In this document: positions 6,892 to 10,358 of the stretch, one piece after another | How positions within the stretch are numbered: position 1 is the first letter of the stretch | Layout of the letters: the number at the start of each line of letters is the position of its first letter | From: Kiritimatiellia bacterium | GTDB taxonomy: Bacteria; Verrucomicrobiota; Kiritimatiellia; RFP12; UBA1067 | Assembly: GCA_024405255.1 (NCBI GenBank) | Contig: JAKSOY010000162.1 | Location: 1-10,358, forward strand | DNA: 10,358 nt | Direction of reading: 5' to 3' | Notes under the pieces: model-generated | Databases searched by the model: none | What the model was told of the DNA's origin: nothing | Seen by the model: only the letters and a program-made list of their open reading frames with translations | Translations under genes and position numbers: made by a program

Positions 6892-8237
6892 TTTCCGCTC
6901 TCCTGTTTTCTCTGATTGAAATTCTCCGCCGACGGCAGTTCCAGCGTAAAGACGCACCCGCCGCCCGCACGCGCCGCCACTGTCAACCGACCGTCCATAT
7001 CCTGCGCCAGCGCCTGTGAAATCGACAGGCCCAGCCCCAGTCCGCCCGTCTCGGCCGTGAGCGCGGTCTCCGCCCGCCAGAAACGCTCGAAGACGTGCGC
7101 ACGCGCCTCGGCGGAAAGTCCGGGCCCCCGGTCAAGTACCGCCACGCGCACGCATGCATCGTCGCGCGACACGGCAACTTCCACCGGCCCGTCGGCCGCC
7201 GCATACTTGGCGGCATTGCCGAGCAGATTGACGAGGATCTGCTTTGTCGCATCGGCATCCGCCCGCGCCACGACCGCCTCCGCACACGTCAGCGTGAGTC
7301 CGTGCGCCGCAAAATCGCCCCGTACGAGATCGACCGTGTCGGCGGCAAGCGCCGCCAGGTCGAGATCGCGATACACGTAGCGGCGGCGGCCTTGTTCAAG
7401 CCGCGAAAAGTCGAGCAGATTTTCAACGAGACGCACCATGCGCGCGTTCTCGGCCGAGATGATGTCGTAGGCGTGCGCCGCGCGGTCGGGCGCGAGGCGT
7501 CCGCTTTTCAAAAGGTCCGTCCAAAGGCCGATCCCCGCAAGCGGCGTCTTGAGTTCATGCGACGCGTTCGAGAGAAACGTCGTCTTCATCCGATCGTCGC
7601 GCCGTGCTTTCGCCGCCGCCCGTACGAGCAGAATCGTCCCCGCCGAAAGAATACCCGCCAACAGCACGCCAAGCGCCAGCCCCACGGGCCACAACGCCCG
7701 CGCCAGGATGTCCGGTACCACAGGGTCGTCTGCGAAAACGACACCGCAGACGCATCCATTCCGCTTGCCGTCGCGCACCCACACCACGGGATGATCGTCA
7801 AACAACCGAACGCCGGCCATCGGCGGCTTCTTGCGGTTCTTGGGGGCTGTTCCCCACTCGCCCATCGTGCGAAGCCGGGCGATCGCATTCAAAACTTCAT
7901 TCGGCACGGTCGGCGAACTCCGAACATCGACTTCCGTTCCCTTCACCCGCCAGGTGAACGCCCCCTCGGGCCGGGCGACCCCCGGCGTTTTCGCGAGCGC
8001 CTCCAGCAAGGCCTTGCGGCGAGCCTCGGGCGAACTCGCCTCTTCAGGCTTCTCTTCGTCGAAGAACGCCTCGCGCAGTTCGGTCTGAATGCGTTCGATC
8101 ACGCCCGTACGCGCCACGACGGACGCCGCGCGCCGTCCTTCGGCGATTTTATGCAACTGAACAAGCCCCACCCCCGTCAGCAGCACCGCAGGGATGCACA
8201 CGAGAAAGAAGTAGAGCTTGAGGTCGCGCGAGATCAT
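6888..8237 (-). CDS. Membrane sensor histidine kinase, no partner regulator in window
   Basis: This is a 449-residue two-component sensor kinase. TM1 is about residues 8-27. A periplasmic region of about 150 residues (28-180) matches no domain I recognise. TM2 is about 181-206. The HisKA dimerisation domain has FLSNASHELKTPL with phosphoacceptor His227. The ATP-binding domain has an N-box QILVNLLGNAAKYA (333-346), G1 DRGPGL (369-374), an F-box FERFWRAE (383-390) and G2 GGLGLGLSI (398-406). All catalytic motifs are intact, so it should be active. There is no HAMP, PAS or receiver domain. Its ATG lies 14 bases after the sugar kinase stop, with GGAAGG as ribosome site. Its stop overlaps the glycosidase start by 4 bases. 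Response regulators usually sit beside their kinase; none is found on either side here. Context suggests sensing linked to carbohydrate use, which is inference. Confidence 0.95.
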   Translation of the reverse strand: MISRDLKLYFFLVCIPAVLLTGVGLVQLHKIAEGRRAASVVARTGVIERIQTELREAFFDEEKPEEASSPEARRKALLEALAKTPGVARPEGAFTWRVKGTEVDVRSSPTVPNEVLNAIARLRTMGEWGTAPKNRKKPPMAGVRLFDDHPVVWVRDGKRNGCVCGVVFADDPVVPDILARALWPVGLALGVLLAGILSAGTILLVRAAAKARRDDRMKTTFLSNASHELKTPLAGIGLWTDLLKSGRLAPDRAAHAYDIISAENARMVRLVENLLDFSRLEQGRRRYVYRDLDLAALAADTVDLVRGDFAAHGLTLTCAEAVVARADADATKQILVNLLGNAAKYAAADGPVEVAVSRDDACVRVAVLDRGPGLSAEARAHVFERFWRAETALTAETGGLGLGLSISQALAQDMDGRLTVAARAGGGCVFTLELPSAENFNQRKQESGK

Positions 8238-8251
8238 GTGGACCTTCCGCG

Positions 8252-9346
8252 TTAGCGATCGACGCGTGCGGAAGCGCCGCCCACGAGTTTTTCGACATCG
8301 GCCTTCGTCGCCATCGAGGTATCACCCGGCGTCGTCATCGCGAGTGCACCATGCGCCGCACCGTACTCAACGGCCTTCTGCGCATCGTTGAACGTGAGAA
8401 AGCCGTAAATGAGGCCGCTCGCGAACGAGTCGCCGCCACCTACGCGGTCATAGATCTCAAGACCCGGACGCTTGACACTCTCGTGCAGTTCGCCCTTGTA
8501 CCAGCAGAGCGCGCTCCAGTCGTTCACCGTCGCGCTCTTCACGCTGCGCAGCGTCGTCGCCACCGCCTTGAAGTTCGGATAGATGGTGACGGCCTTTTCG
8601 ATCATCTTGCGGAAGCCCTCGATCGGCAGCGTGGTCAGGTTGGCGTCCACGCCCTCGACCGCAATGCCCAGCGCCGCCGTGAAGTCCTCTTCGTTGCCGA
8701 TCATCACGTCCACATGCTTCGCGATCTCGCGGTTGACTTCCTGCGCGCGGGCCTGTCCCCCGATGGACTTCCACAGCGACGCCCGGTAGTTGAGGTCGTA
8801 GCTCGTCACGGTGCCGTATTTCTTCGCGGCCTTCAGGGCCTCGATCGCCACCTCGGCCGTCGTTTCCGAAAGCGCGGCGAAAATGCCGCCCGTATGGAAC
8901 CAGCGCACGCCTTCGCGGCCGAAGAGCTGGTCCCAGTCGATGTCGCCCGGCTTGAGCTGGGAAATCGCCGTGAGTCCGCGGTCCGCACACGAACGCGCGC
9001 CGCGGCAGCCGAAACCGCGCTCGACGAAGTTGAGGCCGTTACGCACGGTGCGGCCGATGCCGTCGAACGGCACCCACTTGATGTGGCTCACGTCCACGCC
9101 GCCCTGCAGCATGAAATCCTCGACGAGACGGCCCACGGGATTTTCAGCAAAGGCCGTCACGGTGGTCGTCTTCAATCCGAAGCAGCGACGCAGACCGCGC
9201 ACGACATTGTATTCGCCGCCGCCTTCCCACACCTTGAATTCACGTGCGCAATGGATGCGCCCGTCACCTGGATCGAGACGCAGCATGATCTCGCCGAGAC
9301 TCGCCGCATCCCACTGACAGTTTTCCTTGATCTTCAGTTCTTCCAT
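8252..9346 (-). CDS. kdgK: PfkB-family sugar kinase, probable 2-keto-3-deoxygluconate kinase
   Basis: This 364-residue cytoplasmic ribokinase-fold enzyme probably phosphorylates 2-keto-3-deoxy-D-gluconate with ATP to the 6-phosphate, the step before aldol cleavage in uronate and pectin catabolism. The N-terminal sugar-binding glycine block is EGGGEYNVVRGLRR (41-54). SYDLNYRASLW (182-192) is typical of KDG kinases, followed by GNEEDF (217-222). The PfkB signature DRVGGGDSFASG (300-311) forms the anion hole, with Asp306 as the expected catalytic base. It is slightly longer than common KdgK proteins (about 310-345). It lies 25 bases after the metalloprotease and 14 before the histidine kinase, so it is probably co-transcribed with both. 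The PfkB family is certain; KDG as substrate is likely, but a related keto-sugar kinase is possible. A KDPG aldolase gene is not in the window. Confidence 0.85.
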   Translation of the reverse strand: MEELKIKENCQWDAASLGEIMLRLDPGDGRIHCAREFKVWEGGGEYNVVRGLRRCFGLKTTTVTAFAENPVGRLVEDFMLQGGVDVSHIKWVPFDGIGRTVRNGLNFVERGFGCRGARSCADRGLTAISQLKPGDIDWDQLFGREGVRWFHTGGIFAALSETTAEVAIEALKAAKKYGTVTSYDLNYRASLWKSIGGQARAQEVNREIAKHVDVMIGNEEDFTAALGIAVEGVDANLTTLPIEGFRKMIEKAVTIYPNFKAVATTLRSVKSATVNDWSALCWYKGELHESVKRPGLEIYDRVGGGDSFASGLIYGFLTFNDAQKAVEYGAAHGALAMTTPGDTSMATKADVEKLVGGASARVDR

Positions 9347-9371
9347 TTCAACCCCCGAAACCTTTCAACTT

Positions 9372-10208
9372 CTATCGGCCACGCCGGATTTCCGTTTCGT
9401 CGGAATCGCCCCCGTAGGGCGGCGGCGACACGCGGGCCGAATAGTCCCAGCGTCCGCCCCAAGACTCCTCGATCAACGCCTGCTGGTATTCGCGGTAGCC
9501 TTCCTTCCAGATCATCCACGCGATCAGCAGCGTCACGAATCCCCAGTTGCCCTGGTTCATGATGCGGTGAATGGCGCTCAAGGCCAGCAGGACCGCGAAG
9601 ACGCGTCCCACGATCATCGCAATATAGGTCGCACGGGCGCGATCCATGAACGCACGCATGGCGCTGCGGAAGATTCGTCCGCCATCCATCGGGAAACCCG
9701 GCAGCAGGTTGAAGAGGCCCAGCATGAGGTTCATCAGGCCCATGTTCAAAAGCAGGTCGGCAATCCAGTAGACGCTCGGGTCGCACGCCAGGCGCGGATC
9801 GCCCCAGAGTCCGCTGGAAACGGAATAGAGTGCAAAACCCCACACGCTGCCATGGGTGAAACACGAGACGGCGACCAACGCCACCGTCGCAAGCGCAAAA
9901 CTCACCGCGGGACCTGCAATCGCCGTCCAAAACTCCTGCTTCGCCTTGCGCGGCAAGGCGATGAGCGAAGCACAGCCGCCCAACAGCGACAGCGTGATGT
10001 CGTTCGTCTCGTAGCCGAAACTACGCGCCGTGAGGGCGTGTCCGAGTTCGTGTGCCGTAATGGAGACGAGCAAAACCGCCGCACCGAGCAAACCGGCGAA
10101 AAGCCCGCCACCCCCTGTTACAAAGAAGAACAGCAGAATCGCCAGCGAGAGGTCGAGATACAGGGGAATCCCAAAGAGCTCGCACAATCTGAATTTTCGT
10201 GGAAACAT
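9372..10208 (-). CDS. M50-family (site-2-protease-like) intramembrane metalloprotease
   Basis: This 278-residue multi-pass membrane zinc protease contains the HExxH motif AHELGHAL (52-59; His53, Glu54, His57) in a hydrophobic segment. The second zinc-ligand motif is NLLPGFPMDGGR (167-178; Asp175). This spacing and the LPxxPxDGG form are those of compact S2P/SpoIVFB-like proteins. Several hydrophobic segments lie between about residues 12-50, 95-135, 148-170 and 193-235. There is no PDZ or CBS domain, so it is a minimal form. Typical roles are regulated cleavage of membrane-bound anti-sigma or transcription factors, but no substrate is visible here. The ATG at 10208 has no Shine-Dalgarno and lies about two bases from the predicted transcription start, so its mRNA may be leaderless. 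No better in-frame ATG exists before the active site. A link to the sugar genes downstream is only positional. Confidence 0.92.
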   Translation of the reverse strand: MFPRKFRLCELFGIPLYLDLSLAILLFFFVTGGGGLFAGLLGAAVLLVSITAHELGHALTARSFGYETNDITLSLLGGCASLIALPRKAKQEFWTAIAGPAVSFALATVALVAVSCFTHGSVWGFALYSVSSGLWGDPRLACDPSVYWIADLLLNMGLMNLMLGLFNLLPGFPMDGGRIFRSAMRAFMDRARATYIAMIVGRVFAVLLALSAIHRIMNQGNWGFVTLLIAWMIWKEGYREYQQALIEESWGGRWDYSARVSPPPYGGDSDETEIRRGR

Positions 10209-10216
10209 AGGTCAGT

Positions 10217-10246
10217 ATGGTAGCATAAGAACCCGTTCCCCGTCAA
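10217..10246 (-). promoter_or_regulatory. Probable promoter of the M50 protease-kdgK-kinase-glycosidase series
   Basis: On the minus strand, TTGACG (10246-10241) is followed after 18 bases by TACCAT (10222-10217). TG stands one base before it, making an extended -10. The -35 matches consensus at five of six bases and the -10 at four of six. Predicted start is near 10210. The bases upstream of the -35 match those upstream of the tetR promoter. Moderate support only; no operator palindrome is seen. Confidence 0.5.
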
Positions 10247-10319
10247 ATGTAAAATGGGAAACGGGAAACGGAGAATAGGGGTCGCGGCATTCTACATTTT
10301 ACATTTTCAATTTTCCATT
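10246..10319. repeat. Imperfect AT-rich inverted repeat built of heptads
   Basis: Two 31-base arms (10246-10276 and 10289-10319) are inverted around a 12-base GC-rich centre. Reading each outer-to-inner, 23 of 31 positions agree. Both arms step in seven-base units of the form AATGNAA/AACGGGA and both finish in AGAAT. The element lies between the 3' end of the endonuclease III-like gene and the protease promoter. It overlaps the former's stop codon and the first base of the latter's -35. It could act as a weak terminator for the upstream gene, but there is no GC-rich stem with a T-run, so it looks like a dispersed intergenic repeat. Confidence 0.65.
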
Positions 10320-10358
10320 CGGCAATAGCGGCGGATCGGACAATCCGCGCAACGCGGA
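10307..10358 (-). CDS. nth: C-terminal end of an endonuclease III-like DNA glycosylase (partial)
   Basis: Only the last 16 codons are in the window: PRCADCPIRRYCRMEN, then TGA. The pattern C-x2-C-x5-C preceded by Pro-Arg matches the final three cysteines of the [4Fe-4S] loop of endonuclease III (in E. coli, PRCGSCIIEDLC). That enzyme excises oxidised pyrimidines from DNA. The protein stops four residues after the last cysteine. This fits endonuclease III, which ends soon after the cluster, better than MutY, which carries a further domain. The last three codons and the stop fall in the heptad repeat, so the tail may have been reshaped by it. With so little sequence, another iron-sulfur protein remains possible. 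Confidence 0.6.
   Translation of the reverse strand, partial: PRCADCPIRRYCRMEN

Noticed and set aside
7095..8255. Plus-strand open frame of 386 codons opposite the histidine kinase
   Set aside because: No motif and Arg-rich composition; the opposite strand has every histidine kinase box in order.
10246..10319. CRISPR-like or phage attachment repeat
   Set aside because: Units are seven bases without spacers, no cas gene, integrase or tRNA is nearby, and the arms are inverted rather than direct.

Overview
The window is a dense, GC-rich bacterial segment. Every gene I can support lies on the minus strand, so transcription runs from high to low coordinates. A tripartite RND efflux system with a membrane fusion protein implies a Gram-negative (diderm) host. 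A secreted GH106-type rhamnosidase-like protein, a KDG-type sugar kinase, and AT-rich AATGGAA-type intergenic repeats in an otherwise GC-rich genome would suit a polysaccharide-degrading member of the Verrucomicrobiota/Lentisphaerota/Kiritimatiellota group. That assignment is inference from general character, not from a marker gene.

Layout in transcription order. At the right edge (10358-10307) is the last piece of an endonuclease III-like gene, recognised by the C-x2-C-x5-C end of its iron-sulfur loop. Next comes a short AT-rich spacer with an imperfect inverted repeat built of seven-base units (10319-10246) and a probable promoter. A tight gene series follows: an M50-family intramembrane metalloprotease (10208-9372), a PfkB-family 2-keto-3-deoxygluconate kinase (9346-8252), a membrane sensor histidine kinase with no response regulator in view (8237-6888), and a secreted GH106-like glycosidase (6891-4780). 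Gaps are 25 and 14 bases, and the last pair overlaps by 4 bases, so kinase, sensor and glycosidase look co-transcribed.

The second unit begins at a consensus promoter (4698-4669) whose spacer is almost entirely a perfect 22-bp palindrome. It drives tetR (4635-4015), a membrane fusion protein (3993-2749) and an AcrB-type RND transporter (2723 to beyond position 1). This is a self-repressed efflux operon of the AcrR/AcrAB type. The outer membrane channel gene is not in the window.

The least expected structure is outside the genes. The same heptameric AT-rich repeat abuts the -35 box of both transcription units in the same orientation, with 16 of 19 bases shared. At 10307 it also supplies the stop codon of the upstream gene. 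The other point worth attention is the histidine kinase placed between a cytoplasmic sugar-acid kinase and a secreted glycosidase, translationally coupled to the latter. I see no CRISPR array, tRNA, rRNA or insertion sequence, and no gene-free stretch longer than about 150 bases.
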